Source of the DNA: Rhodanobacter sp. FW104-R8
GTDB taxonomy: Bacteria > Pseudomonadota > Gammaproteobacteria > Xanthomonadales > Rhodanobacteraceae
Assembly (NCBI RefSeq): GCF_001617365.1
Contig: NZ_LVJR01000112.1
Coordinates: forward strand, 1 to 34,137
Direction of reading: 5' to 3'
DNA length: 34,137 bases
The notes under the pieces: generated by a model
What the model saw: only the letters and a program-made list of their open reading frames with translations
The model's database searches: none
Told to the model about the DNA's origin: nothing
Program-made: the position numbers and the translations under genes
Shown: positions 1-7,899 of the stretch, piece after piece
Layout of the letters: each line of letters begins with the position of its first letter
Position numbering within the stretch: the stretch's first letter is position 1

Positions 1-133
1 ATCTAAAATATCTTGCATTTAGTTGTGAGACACCACACTAGGGAGGGTTCGTGGTGCTTGGGTTCGAGTGAGCCTGCTCGCTTTTTCCCGAGCGGGGAAG
101 GCCTGCAGCCAACACCGCGTCGTTCGCACAGGC

Positions 134-523
134 TTACGTCGGGGTTTCGTTGGTCAATGCGAATGCGCTGGCGCGCGTCGGGTCGAGCGGCCGCACCTCG
201 CAGGCCAGGCCATGGGCCAGGCATGGGTTTTCCGCCGCGATGCGCGCCGCTTCCTCCAGGCTGCTCGCGCGGATGAACCAGTAACCGCCGACCGCTTCCT
301 TGGCTTCCGCAAACGGGCCGTCCGTGGTCGCCTGCCGCGACACCAGCTTGCCTTCGCGCGCCAGCCGATGCCCGGGCCCGATCCTGCCCTCGCTCACCAG
401 CCGGTCGTACCACGCGTAGAACCGGTCGATCGCGCCCTGGATATCTTCGCGCGAGGCGTCCTTGTCCCATTGGCCGCGGGAGAGGATGAGGTAATCGGAG
501 AGTGGGTCTTCTTCCTGGTTCAT
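134..523 (-). CDS. YciI-like (DGPF domain) protein
   Basis: A 129-residue protein of the YCII-related/DGPF family, small alpha-beta barrel proteins of mostly unknown function; some are encoded beside ECF sigma factors. The diagnostic stretch TDGPFAEAKEAVGGYW lies mid-protein, followed by SLEEAARIAAENP and an EVRPLD end typical of the family. An upstream in-frame ATG at 547 would add eight residues (MQIPRKRT), but a GGAAG ribosome site sits about 7 bases before the ATG at 523, so I prefer the shorter form. It is the last gene of the minus-strand run crcB-DUF190-cfa, 76 bases after the cfa stop, and could be cotranscribed. No biochemical role can be read from the sequence. Confidence 0.85.
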   Translation of the reverse strand: MNQEEDPLSDYLILSRGQWDKDASREDIQGAIDRFYAWYDRLVSEGRIGPGHRLAREGKLVSRQATTDGPFAEAKEAVGGYWFIRASSLEEAARIAAENPCLAHGLACEVRPLDPTRASAFALTNETPT

Positions 524-599
524 GGTGCGCTTCCGGGGGATTTGCATTGTGCTGGTGGATGCGACGCCGCAAAAAAGCGGGCTCCAGCGAGCAGCGACT

Positions 600-1718
600 T
601 CAGCGCGGCACGCGGTAGCCGCCGGGCACGCCGCGCGGGCTGAGGGTGAGCTGCCACAGCTGGTCGCGGCGGCTGCGGAACACCGCGGCGGAGACGGCGA
701 GGTAGTAGCGCCACATGCGGCGGAAGCGTTCGTCGTAGCTGGCCGGCAGGCTGGGCCAGGCGGCTTCGACGTTGGCGCGCCAGGCGGTGAGGGTGCGGTC
801 GTAGTCGACGCCGAAGTTGTGCCAGTCCTCCACCACGAACAGATCCTCCAGCGCGGTGGCGATTTGGCCGGCAGTGGGGATCATCGAGTTCGGGAAGATG
901 TACTTCTCGATCCACGGATCGGGCTGCGCCGGCGCGCCGTTGCTGCCGATGCAGTGCAGCAGCGACAGGCCGCCGTCCTTCAGGCAGCGGCGCACGGTTT
1001 CGAAGTAGGTGCGGTAGTTCTTGCCGCCGACGTGTTCGAACATGCCGATCGAATATACCGCGTCGAATTGTTCGTCGACCTCGCGGTAGTCCTGCAGGCG
1101 GATCTCGATCGGCAGGCCGGCGCACAGCTCGCGCGCGTAGTCGGCCTGCTGCTGCGATACGGTGATGCCGACTCCCTCGACGCCGTAGCGTTCGGCCGCG
1201 TACTTCAGCGCCTCGCCCCAGCCGCAGCCGATGTCGAGCACGCGCTGGCCGGTCTTCAGCTGCAGCTTGCGGCAGACCAGGTCGAGCTTGGCCGCTTGCG
1301 CGTCGTCGAGGTTGTCGGCCTTGGCCCAGTAGCCGCAGGAATACACCAGGCGTTTGCCCAGCATGGCGTGGAACAGGTCGTTGCCGAGGTCGTAGTGGGC
1401 CTTGCCGATCTCGAACGCGCGCTCGCCGCGCTGCAGGTTGATGAAGCGCGCCTTGAGGTGGGCGAGCAGGGTGTCGAGCGTCTTCAGTTCCTGGTCCAGC
1501 CCGACCGTGAGCAGGCGGGTGCACATCGCGGGCAGGTCGTCGGCGTCCCACCAGCCGTCCATGTAGGCTTCGCCCAAGCCCAGCGAACCGTGCGCGAACA
1601 CGCGCGCATACAGGCGCTCGTCATGCACGCGCAGGTCGGTCGGAGCATCGCCGTTGATGCGGATGCCGGCTTGTTCGAGCAGTTCACTGGCGCGATTTTT
1701 CAGGTCGTCCTGGCTCAT
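600..1718 (-). CDS. cfa: Cyclopropane-fatty-acyl-phospholipid synthase
   Basis: This 372-residue enzyme transfers a methylene group from S-adenosylmethionine to cis double bonds of membrane phospholipid acyl chains. The N-terminal region carries the lipid-binding part (GSLGLGEAYMDGWWD), followed by HYDLGNDLF, LVYSCGYW and the SAM-binding motif VLDIGCGWGEALKYAAE, then GITVSQQQ and YSIGMFEHVG, all characteristic of CFA synthases. The length matches the family (about 380). It starts 33 bases after the DUF190 stop in the same direction, so it probably belongs to the transcript that begins at the fluoride riboswitch. In other bacteria cyclopropanation is linked to acid and stationary-phase survival; its link to fluoride here is inference. 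Confidence 0.95.
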   Translation of the reverse strand: MSQDDLKNRASELLEQAGIRINGDAPTDLRVHDERLYARVFAHGSLGLGEAYMDGWWDADDLPAMCTRLLTVGLDQELKTLDTLLAHLKARFINLQRGERAFEIGKAHYDLGNDLFHAMLGKRLVYSCGYWAKADNLDDAQAAKLDLVCRKLQLKTGQRVLDIGCGWGEALKYAAERYGVEGVGITVSQQQADYARELCAGLPIEIRLQDYREVDEQFDAVYSIGMFEHVGGKNYRTYFETVRRCLKDGGLSLLHCIGSNGAPAQPDPWIEKYIFPNSMIPTAGQIATALEDLFVVEDWHNFGVDYDRTLTAWRANVEAAWPSLPASYDERFRRMWRYYLAVSAAVFRSRRDQLWQLTLSPRGVPGGYRVPR

Positions 1719-1751
1719 GCGTCGTTCTCGCGGTGGGTGGAATCGCGGCGG

Positions 1752-2090
1752 TCAGTGGTGGCCGAGCACGGCAAAGCTTGCTGGCGAACGTGCATACGTC
1801 GCGTCGACGTTGGCGCCGCGCACCAGTTGCAGCAGCAGCTCGGCCTGCTCTTCGCGCAGCAGGAACTCGACCTTCACCGGCAGGTCGTCGGCCAGCTCGA
1901 AGAACTGCTCCTCGTGCAGCACGCCATGCCGGCCGAAGCCGGCGATCGCGCGGAACACCGAGCCGCCGCCAAGGCCGTGCGCCCTGGCCTGTTCCAGCAG
2001 CCACTCGGACAGCAGCATGCCGTCGTGCTTCGCGCGCGAGTGGCAGTAGAAGTACAGGTGCACGCCGTGCTGCAGGGTTTCCTGGTTCAT
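1752..2090 (-). CDS. DUF190 family protein, partner of CrcB
   Basis: A 112-residue cytosolic protein of the DUF190 family, a small ferredoxin-like/PII-like fold. Visible family features are the early GVHLYFYCHSRAKHDGMLLSEWLLEQAR, the glycine-rich GLGGGSVFRAIAGFGRHG loop, and DDLPVKVEFLLREEQ. The open frame continues upstream, but the ATG at 2090 gives the normal family N-terminus and lies 14 bases downstream of the crcB stop, as expected for a cotranscribed pair. DUF190 genes very often accompany crcB fluoride channel genes, and some are fused to them; the molecular function is not established. It is expected to share the fluoride riboswitch upstream of crcB. Confidence 0.88.
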   Translation of the reverse strand: MNQETLQHGVHLYFYCHSRAKHDGMLLSEWLLEQARAHGLGGGSVFRAIAGFGRHGVLHEEQFFELADDLPVKVEFLLREEQAELLLQLVRGANVDATYARSPASFAVLGHH

Positions 2091-2104
2091 GCGGTGCTCC
2101 CGGC

Positions 2105-2491
2105 TCAGTGGCGCAACAGGCTGCGGGTGAGGGCGATGCCGAGCACGGTCATCGCCAGCGAGCCGGCCACGTGCACGGCCACGTGGCCGCTGAACCACAG
2201 GTATTGCTGGCGCAGCAGCAAGGTGGCCGACTCGGCCGAGAAGGTGGAGAACGTGGTCAGCCCGCCGAGGAAGCCGGTGAGCACGAACAGCCGCAGCGCC
2301 GGTGACAGCGCCTGGAAGTGGTCGAACAGGCCCATCACGCAGCCCATCAGCAGGCCGCCGGCGAGGTTCGCCGCCAGCGTGCCCAGCGGCAGGGTGGGGA
2401 AGACGGGATTGAGCAGCACGCCCAGCCCCCAGCGCAGCCAGCAGCCCAGGGCGCCGCCGATGCCGATTGCCACAAATCCGTTCAAGCCCAC
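2105..2491 (-). CDS. crcB: Fluoride ion channel CrcB/Fluc
   Basis: A 128-residue, four-helix inner-membrane protein that exports fluoride as a dual-topology dimer. It has the family signatures GGALGCWLRW near the N-terminus, GTLAANLAGGLLMG in helix 2, and GFLGGLTTFSTFS in helix 3, which includes the Na+-binding break and phenylalanine box. The start is GTG at 2491, supported by a GGGAGG ribosome site at 2499-2504 with 7-base spacing. A fluoride riboswitch lies directly upstream, which independently confirms the assignment. DUF190 and cfa follow on the same strand. Confidence 0.96.
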   Translation of the reverse strand: MGLNGFVAIGIGGALGCWLRWGLGVLLNPVFPTLPLGTLAANLAGGLLMGCVMGLFDHFQALSPALRLFVLTGFLGGLTTFSTFSAESATLLLRQQYLWFSGHVAVHVAGSLAMTVLGIALTRSLLRH

Positions 2492-2533
2492 GTGCGTGCC
2501 TCCCGACAGTGAAAGTGTCCGGCTGCCGCGGCG

Positions 2534-2574
2534 GCAGGCATGCCTGCGCCGCCGGGAACCGGAGGTGCAGGCAT
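2534..2574 (-). promoter_or_regulatory. Likely expression platform of the fluoride riboswitch
   Basis: The aptamer's last conserved block, ATGCCTGC (2574 to 2567 on the minus strand), is complementary to GCAGGCAT at 2547 to 2540. That segment is part of a self-complementary GCAGGCATGCCTGC (2534-2547). Pairing within the aptamer and pairing with this downstream segment exclude each other, which is what an expression platform needs. There is no U-run after the hairpin, so control by translation or by Rho seems more likely than intrinsic termination. This is inferred from base pairing only. Confidence 0.5.
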
Positions 2575-2658
2575 CATCAGCTTCAACGCGGGATCACGAG
2601 TAGCGGTTTGTCCCGGCGCATCCGAAGGTGCCGGAACGGGAGGCATGCCATCTCCGAG
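2564..2658 (-). promoter_or_regulatory. Fluoride riboswitch (crcB RNA motif)
   Basis: Reading the minus strand, the leader contains GGAGATGGCATGCCTCC (2655 to 2639), AACCGC (2608 to 2603) and GCTGATGATGCCTGC (2581 to 2567). These are the conserved blocks of the fluoride aptamer: the GGAG/CTCC stem, the GATGGCAT segment whose GGCAT pairs with the later ATGCC, and the AACCGC...GCTGATG junction. An extra hairpin with arms GTTCCGGC/GCCGGGAC (2637 to 2610) is inserted between them. The aptamer sits just downstream of a plausible promoter and about 70 bases before the crcB start. Fluoride binding should switch on expression of the downstream genes. Confidence 0.93.
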
Positions 2659-2663
2659 CGGCC

Positions 2664-2694
2664 ATCCTAATGGATCGGGCCGGTCGATCGTCAA
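2664..2694 (-). promoter_or_regulatory. Candidate sigma70 promoter for the riboswitch-crcB transcript
   Basis: On the minus strand TTGACG (2694 to 2689) matches the -35 consensus at 4-5 positions and is followed 16-18 bases later by an AT-rich CATTAGGAT (candidate -10, 2672 to 2664). The predicted transcript start, near 2657, falls immediately before the first stem of the fluoride aptamer at 2655. The exact -10 register is uncertain. Confidence 0.5.
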
Positions 2695-2751
2695 GCGTGG
2701 CCGTGCGTGGCGGCCCTATACTGCGCGGCCCCTCGCAGCAACCGTGCCGCC

Positions 2752-3277
2752 ATGAGCCCAGCCCATCGTCCCGTGCGCCGCAGCCTGCCCTGGTTGCTGG
2801 CCGCGCTGTCGATGATCGGGCCGTTCTCGATCGATGCGGCAAAGCGCGAAGTTCACGGTGAGCCTGGGCTACGCGGTGATGCTGCTGGCGTGCGCGGCGC
2901 ACCTGCTGCTCGCGCTGCTGCTCCCCGTGCCGCGGCTGCCGTGGTCGATGCTGCCGCTGATCCTGCACGGCATCGGCGTGCAGCTGGCGTTCCCAACCCT
3001 CACGCTGCTGCTGCTGGATCGCTTCCCGCACCATCGCGGCGGGATTTCCTCGGTACAGGCGTTCGCCAGCCTGATGCTGTGCAGTTTCGTGGCCGGGGTG
3101 ATGTCGCCGCTGCTGTCGGCGAGCATGCTGCACCTGGCGCTGGGCGCGTCGGCGTTGACCCTGGCCGGCGTGCTGGCGTGGTGGTGGTATCACTGCGTCA
3201 CGCGCCGGCCGCTGGAGCGGCCGCTGGCCGACACCGGGACGGCGGCGATGCAGGCGGAGATCGCCGAACCGCGCTGA
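2752..3277 (+). pseudogene. Bcr/CflA-type MFS drug exporter, internally deleted
   Basis: The ATG at 2752 opens the N-terminus of a Bcr/CflA-like major facilitator: a basic leader, then LPWLLAALSMIGPFSIDA, which in intact relatives leads into the first helix and the MYLP motif. Immediately after this, around 2838-2850, the sequence jumps in a different frame to the last three or four helices. These read in the frame of 2834-3277: FTVSLGYAVMLLA, GIGVQLAFPTLTLLLLDRFP and RGGISSVQAFASLM, ending in a normal C-terminus. Family members are about 400 residues, so roughly 220-240 residues are missing and the two parts are out of frame. A TATACT -10-like element (2717-2722) survives upstream. The remaining C-terminal frame (147 residues) might still be translated, but it cannot be a working transporter. 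Confidence 0.8.
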
Positions 3278-3290
3278 CAAAGGGGCCGGG

Positions 3291-4424
3291 TCAGGCCGGC
3301 GCGGGCGGCGCGACGGGCAGCACCGAATCCGCCGGTATCAGCACCGAGGCATCGGCCAGCGCCCGGACCAGCGGCGGCGAACGGTAGCTGCCGTCGGCGA
3401 GCCAGCGCTGCCACACCGAGGCGTCGATCTTCTCGTTGACGCCAGTGCCCAGCAGGCGGTCGAACGGCGGCTTGAACTCCTTGTAGATGCCGTCCATGAA
3501 CTCCCTGTACGAGTTGCGCGGCACGCCGCTGTCGGCGTCGGCCGTGGGCAGCAGCAGTTCGCTGCAGCCTAGGCCGGCGTCGATCGCCTTGCGCTGCAGC
3601 CACGCCAGCGGCAGGTCGGGCAGCGGGTCGGGCCGGCGGCCGGCGCCGTCGCGCGCGTTGCCGCCGCCGACGTCGGCGTGCGAGCCGATGAACCAGCGCT
3701 GTTCGATCTCGATCTGCTCGAGCTTCTTCGAGGTCAGCGTCTCGCCGGGCTTCACCGTGTACGGGTTGCGCGTCCACACCGTGGGCGCGAAGTCGGCGCG
3801 GTGCTCGTCCAGCGCCAGCGCCTGGTAGGCGTATTTCACGATCTTGCTGAGTTCGGTGTCGTGGAACTGGTAGCGCTTGCGCGCATAGGGAAACCACGAG
3901 GCGGTGCCGGGGATGCCGAGCGAGCCGACGGTATCCCACACGCCGATGAAGTGGATGTCGATCACGACCGAATGGCTGGCGCGGAATGCCACCGCGGCCG
4001 GATCATCGGGCTTGCTGCCGGTGTCGCGGTAGAACGCGTAGGCGGCGGCGACGTCGGCCCTGGCCACGCTGCCGCGGGCGTTGCCGCGGAGCAGGCCGCA
4101 CTTGCGGATCAGCCCGCCCAGGCTGCGCGCGGTGTAGGCGCCGCGGCTGAAGCCGAACAGGTAGAGCAGGTCGCCGGGCTGCCAGGTCTCGCACAGCCAG
4201 CGGTAGCCATCGAGCACGTTGCCGGACAGGCCGTAGCCGAACGCGCCGCCGAGCAGGTGGGCCACGCCGGGCTTCACGCCCACGCCGGGGATGTAGTTGA
4301 CCAGCTGCGCGTTGCCGTCGTCGTCGCGCGGCGCCACCAGCCGGCGCAGGCGTTCCACGTTGGTGTTCGATTCGGGCTTGTTCCAGGTGCCGTCGAACAG
4401 CAGCACGAGCCTGCGCGTGGCCAT
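3291..4424 (-). CDS. DUF2235 alpha/beta-hydrolase protein
   Basis: A 377-residue protein of the DUF2235 family, which has an alpha/beta-hydrolase fold. The N-terminus RRLVLLFDGTWNKPESNTNV is the family hallmark. The nucleophile elbow GFSRGAYTAR places the likely catalytic serine at residue 93. Later motifs include FIGVWDTVGSLG and WFIGSHADVGGG, which usually supply the acid and histidine. Relatives include Tle1-type phospholipase effectors of type VI secretion, but no secretion genes, VgrG or immunity gene are nearby and there is no signal peptide, so a cytosolic hydrolase of unknown substrate is the safer call. The ATG at 4424 has a GGAGGG ribosome site a few bases upstream. Confidence 0.88.
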   Translation of the reverse strand: MATRRLVLLFDGTWNKPESNTNVERLRRLVAPRDDDGNAQLVNYIPGVGVKPGVAHLLGGAFGYGLSGNVLDGYRWLCETWQPGDLLYLFGFSRGAYTARSLGGLIRKCGLLRGNARGSVARADVAAAYAFYRDTGSKPDDPAAVAFRASHSVVIDIHFIGVWDTVGSLGIPGTASWFPYARKRYQFHDTELSKIVKYAYQALALDEHRADFAPTVWTRNPYTVKPGETLTSKKLEQIEIEQRWFIGSHADVGGGNARDGAGRRPDPLPDLPLAWLQRKAIDAGLGCSELLLPTADADSGVPRNSYREFMDGIYKEFKPPFDRLLGTGVNEKIDASVWQRWLADGSYRSPPLVRALADASVLIPADSVLPVAPPAPA

Positions 4425-4533
4425 GGCGCCCTCCGTCGTCTGGTTCGTCTACACCGACTCTAGGCCGTGCTGCCGCGCACGGCCAGTGCCGCGAACGGCA
4501 TCGGCGGCAACCGTGACCGGGGCGGCGGTATCC

Positions 4534-6294
4534 CTACAGGGTGGGCGAGTCGTCGTGCAGCATCGCCCGGCGCACGATGCCGATCGGCGCGAAACCCTGC
4601 TGCATGAAGCCGTCGTGGAACGCCGTCAGGTTGAAGTCCTTGCCCTGCCGCGCCTCGAGGTCGGCGCGCAGCTTCAGGATCTGCAGCTTGCCCAGCGTGT
4701 AGTACAGGTAGGTGGGGTCGGCCGTGCCGCGCTTGGTCTCGACCTCGCCGACCGCGCGCGACTGGTAACCCTCGTTGACGAAGAAGTCGATCGCCTGGTC
4801 CATCGTCATCTGGCCGGTGTGCAGCTTGATGCCGACCACGAAGCGCGCGTTGCGCAGCAGGGCATCCTGCAGCTGGCCGAGCCGCAGCAGCAGCTGCTGG
4901 CGGCGGTCGTGCGGGAACTCGAACTGCGCCAGTCCCTCGTCCAGCATCATCTGCTCGCAGTAGTGCGCCCAGCCCTCGACGTTGGTGTTGGCGCCGAGCA
5001 GCTTGCGCACGCGGTCATCGAGGCGCTGCATCCACAGGAACTGGATGTAGTGGCCTGGATAGGCCTCGTGGGTGGCGACGGAGCTGATCACCGGGTAGTT
5101 GAACTGCGCCATGAACTCCTGCGTGCGCTGGCTGCTCCAGCCGGGCTCGGGCAGGGTGACGTTGAAGTAGGCCTCCTTGGCGACGGTCTCGTACGGCCCG
5201 GGCGTGTCCATCGAGGCGAACGTGGTGGCACGCATGAACGGCGGGGTTTCCTCCACGATCGGCCGCACGTCCGAGGGAATCGTGATGATCCGCTTCTGCC
5301 GGATGAAGGCGGTCAGGTGGTCGAAGGTGGCGCGGAAGCTGTCGAGGAGCTTGTCCGGGGGCGGGTAGTCGGAGCCGAGTTCGGCGAGCACCTGGCGCGG
5401 AGTCTTGGCCGGGTCGAGCTGGTGGGCCACCTCGGCGAAGCGGCGCTGGTTCCGGCGCAGGTCGGCCATGTCGATGGCGAGCAGCCGGTCCAGCGGCAGG
5501 GTGACCATCTCGTCGTACTTCAGCTTGTCGCGGAACGCGGCGGCGCCGATGCGGAAATCGCCGTGCGCGCCCGGCAGCACGTCGCTCTTCAGCCATGCCT
5601 GGTAATCCTCGAGCGCCTTGATCACGGCGGCGTTGCTGGCGGCGAACTGCCGCTTCAGCTCGGCGTCGGTGACCGTGGCGAAGGCCGCCGGCACGTCGCT
5701 CCGGAAGAACTGCTCCAGTCCGGGCAGTTGCTCCAGCGCGATCTGCACGTAGACCTTCGGCGGGTTGTCGAGATTCCGGCGCGCCGCGTCGAGCACCGCC
5801 GGCATCAGCCGCTCGCGCGCGATCAGTGCGCGCAGGCGGGTTTCCGGCGGGGCGAACTTGCGCTCCATCAGGGTGAACGCGCTGCTGGTGATGCCGCTGG
5901 AATAGATGTCCGGGTTCTTCTGCCACGGACGGATCGTCTCCAGCGTCAGCAGGGTGCTGCGGATGTTGTTCAGCACCAGCTCGCGGTCCCCGCGTGTGCG
6001 TTCGCCCAGCGGCGCGGGATCGACTGCCGCCACGCGCCGCTCCCATTGCCTGAGCGCCTTGACGTTGGCCTCGATGTCAGCGCGCGAGTAGCCCTCGAGC
6101 TTGTCGTCGTAGGCGTGGATGCCGTCGATGGTGGCAGTGGAGGGGTTGGCCGGGAAGTAGTAGCTGTCGAAGTAGCCGTCGGCCAGGTGCATGAAGGCCT
6201 GGTCCGCGGCGGCGCTGTCGGCGGCGGCCGCAGTGGCACTGCCCAGCGTAAGCGCGGCGACGAGGCCGATCAGGATGCGCGCGGTTCTGGCCAT
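4534..6294 (-). CDS. DUF885 family protein, probable exported metallopeptidase-like enzyme
   Basis: A 586-residue protein of the DUF885 family, distantly related to zinc peptidases. The N-terminus has a Sec-type signal (RILIGLVAALTLGSATAAAA), so the protein is likely periplasmic. The HExxxGH-like motif THEAYPGHYIQF lies near residue 409, followed by VEGWAHYCEQMM, which probably provides the third metal ligand. The C-terminal AVGEVETKRGTADPTYLYYTLGKLQIL block is typical of the family. Although the frame is open far upstream, the ATG at 6294 gives the signal peptide and I take it as the start. It is transcribed divergently from the PEP mutase-like gene. The substrate is unknown. Confidence 0.9.
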   Translation of the reverse strand: MARTARILIGLVAALTLGSATAAAADSAAADQAFMHLADGYFDSYYFPANPSTATIDGIHAYDDKLEGYSRADIEANVKALRQWERRVAAVDPAPLGERTRGDRELVLNNIRSTLLTLETIRPWQKNPDIYSSGITSSAFTLMERKFAPPETRLRALIARERLMPAVLDAARRNLDNPPKVYVQIALEQLPGLEQFFRSDVPAAFATVTDAELKRQFAASNAAVIKALEDYQAWLKSDVLPGAHGDFRIGAAAFRDKLKYDEMVTLPLDRLLAIDMADLRRNQRRFAEVAHQLDPAKTPRQVLAELGSDYPPPDKLLDSFRATFDHLTAFIRQKRIITIPSDVRPIVEETPPFMRATTFASMDTPGPYETVAKEAYFNVTLPEPGWSSQRTQEFMAQFNYPVISSVATHEAYPGHYIQFLWMQRLDDRVRKLLGANTNVEGWAHYCEQMMLDEGLAQFEFPHDRRQQLLLRLGQLQDALLRNARFVVGIKLHTGQMTMDQAIDFFVNEGYQSRAVGEVETKRGTADPTYLYYTLGKLQILKLRADLEARQGKDFNLTAFHDGFMQQGFAPIGIVRRAMLHDDSPTL

Positions 6295-6432
6295 GATTGT
6301 TCTCTGTCGGGGATGTGTCGCGGGCCCGGCGGCGCCGGCGTTGGAGGCGGTCATTCTTCTGTGGTTTTCACATGGAGCGCAAGCGGCGTACGCTTCGTGT
6401 TTCGCCGCCGTCGGCGGGCCAGGGCCGGAAGG

Positions 6433-7272
6433 ATGGACAAGCAGGTGCAGGTCGACCGGGCGCAGGCGCTGCGCAGGATGCACGATCGCTCGACGATCCT
6501 GCTGTTGCCGAACGCCTGGGATGCAGGCAGTGCGCGGCTGTTCGCGCGCCGCGGGTTTGCCGCGATCGCCACCACCAGCGCCGGCATGGCCTGGTCGCTC
6601 GGTTATGCCGATGGCGAACGGGCGCCGCTGGCCGAGGTGCTGGCGGCGATCGCGCGGATGACGCGGGTGGTCGACCTGCCGGTGACGGCGGACATCGAGA
6701 CCGGCTATGGCGAGACGCCGGCGCAGGTGGCCGCCACCGTGCGTGCGGTGATCGCGGCCGGCGCCGTCGGCGTCAATATCGAGGACGGCGCGCCGGGCCA
6801 CGGCGCGTTGCGGCCCCCGGCCGTCGCTGCCGCGCGGGTGCGGGCGGCACGCGAGGCGGCGGATGCCGCCGGCGTGCCGATCGTGATCAACGCGCGGGTG
6901 GACAACTGGATGCAGCACGAGGAAGGCGCCGCCGCGCCGCGCCTGGCCGACGCGGTGCAGCGCGCAAAGGCGTACCTGGCCGCGGGCGCGGATTGCATCT
7001 ACCCGATCGGACTTGCCGATGGTGCCACGCTGGCGGCGCTGGTGCAGGCGATCGATGCGCCGGTCAACGTGGCCGCCGGCCCCGGCGTGCCGGGCCTGGC
7101 CGAGCTTACGCGGCTCGGCGTCGCCCGCGTCAGCACGGCCACGCGTTTCGCCACGCTGGCGCTGGCGGCGGTCGACCGGGCGGCGGTCGCCATGCAGGAA
7201 AGCGGCCGCTTCGACGGCCTGGCAGCGGGTTTCACCTACGCGGACGCGCAGCGGCTGTTCGAGTCGGCCTGA
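6433..7272 (+). CDS. Isocitrate lyase/PEP mutase family protein
   Basis: A 279-residue TIM-barrel protein of the isocitrate lyase/phosphoenolpyruvate mutase superfamily. Family motifs in order: LPNAWDAGSARLF, TTSAGMAWSLGY, LPVTADIETGYG (acidic Mg2+ site), GAVGVNIEDG, INARVDNW and GADCIYPIGL. The substrate cannot be fixed: relatives cleave or mutate C-C or P-C bonds of 2-oxo or 2-methyl acids, and the KKCGH motif of true isocitrate lyases is absent. The ATG at 6433 follows a GGAAGG ribosome site; the frame is open further upstream, but that part is antisense to the DUF885 gene. The AhpD-like gene begins 34 bases downstream and is probably cotranscribed. Confidence 0.9.
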   Translation: MDKQVQVDRAQALRRMHDRSTILLLPNAWDAGSARLFARRGFAAIATTSAGMAWSLGYADGERAPLAEVLAAIARMTRVVDLPVTADIETGYGETPAQVAATVRAVIAAGAVGVNIEDGAPGHGALRPPAVAAARVRAAREAADAAGVPIVINARVDNWMQHEEGAAAPRLADAVQRAKAYLAAGADCIYPIGLADGATLAALVQAIDAPVNVAAGPGVPGLAELTRLGVARVSTATRFATLALAAVDRAAVAMQESGRFDGLAAGFTYADAQRLFESA

Positions 7273-7306
7273 GCGACGCATGCAGTTTGTCACCGAGGAG
7301 TCTGCA

Positions 7307-7768
7307 ATGAGCAAGCGTATCGATTATCGCAAGGCGGCACCCAATGGCCTGAAGGCCATGCTGGGCCTGGAAACGTATGTGCACGGCTCGGGCCTGGAGC
7401 ATTCGCTGATCGAGCTGGTGAAGATGCGCGTGTCGCAGATCAACGGTTGCGCGTACTGCCTGGACATGCACAGCAAGGACGCGCGCGCCGCCGGCGAGAC
7501 CGAGCAGCGCCTGCACGTATTGGCGGCGTGGCGCGAGGCGCCGTTCTACTCGGCGCGCGAGCGTGCCGCGCTGGCCTGGGCCGAGGCGGTCACCCTGGTG
7601 TCCGCGAACGAGTTGCCCGATGCGCTGTACGACGAGGTGCGCGCGCATTTCGACGACAAGGCGATGGTCGACCTCACCCTGGCCATCATCACGATCAACG
7701 GCTGGAATCGCCTGGCGATCGGTTTTCGCGCGGACGTGGGCAGCTATCGGCCGAAATCCGCGGGCTGA
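7307..7768 (+). CDS. Carboxymuconolactone decarboxylase/AhpD-like protein
   Basis: A 153-residue all-helical protein of the CMD/AhpD family. The redox motif INGCAYCLDMHSKDAR contains the CxxC pair and nearby histidine found in AhpD-type peroxidase partners, and the C-terminal IITINGWNRLAIGFR completes the family pattern. Such proteins act as alkylhydroperoxidase-like reductases, although many have no proven substrate. The ATG at 7307 has a GAGGAG ribosome site at 7295-7300. It follows the PEP mutase-like gene closely, so the two probably form one transcript. No ahpC lies in the window. Confidence 0.93.
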   Translation: MSKRIDYRKAAPNGLKAMLGLETYVHGSGLEHSLIELVKMRVSQINGCAYCLDMHSKDARAAGETEQRLHVLAAWREAPFYSARERAALAWAEAVTLVSANELPDALYDEVRAHFDDKAMVDLTLAIITINGWNRLAIGFRADVGSYRPKSAG

Positions 7769-7899
7769 GCGCCGGCGCGGGACTTCGCGCCGCTGGAGCT
7801 GAATGCCGGCGGCGCGTTCACGCGGCGGCGATGCGGCCTTGGCGATGGCTGGACCACGTGGTTGCCAAGGTGGGGCCTCGTTTCCGCCGGAGAGTCGCC

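Noticed and set aside
72-96. Possible terminator hairpin GCTCG/CGAGC near the left edge
   Set aside because: It has only five base pairs, and the T-run is in the loop rather than after the stem.
3291-4424. DUF2235 protein as a type VI secretion effector
   Set aside because: No vgrG, PAAR, chaperone or immunity gene is adjacent, so only the fold is supported.
4297-6432. In-frame upstream extension of the PEP mutase-like gene
   Set aside because: The added residues are low-complexity Val/Gly/Arg text antisense to the DUF885 gene; the ATG at 6433 with its ribosome site gives the normal family length.
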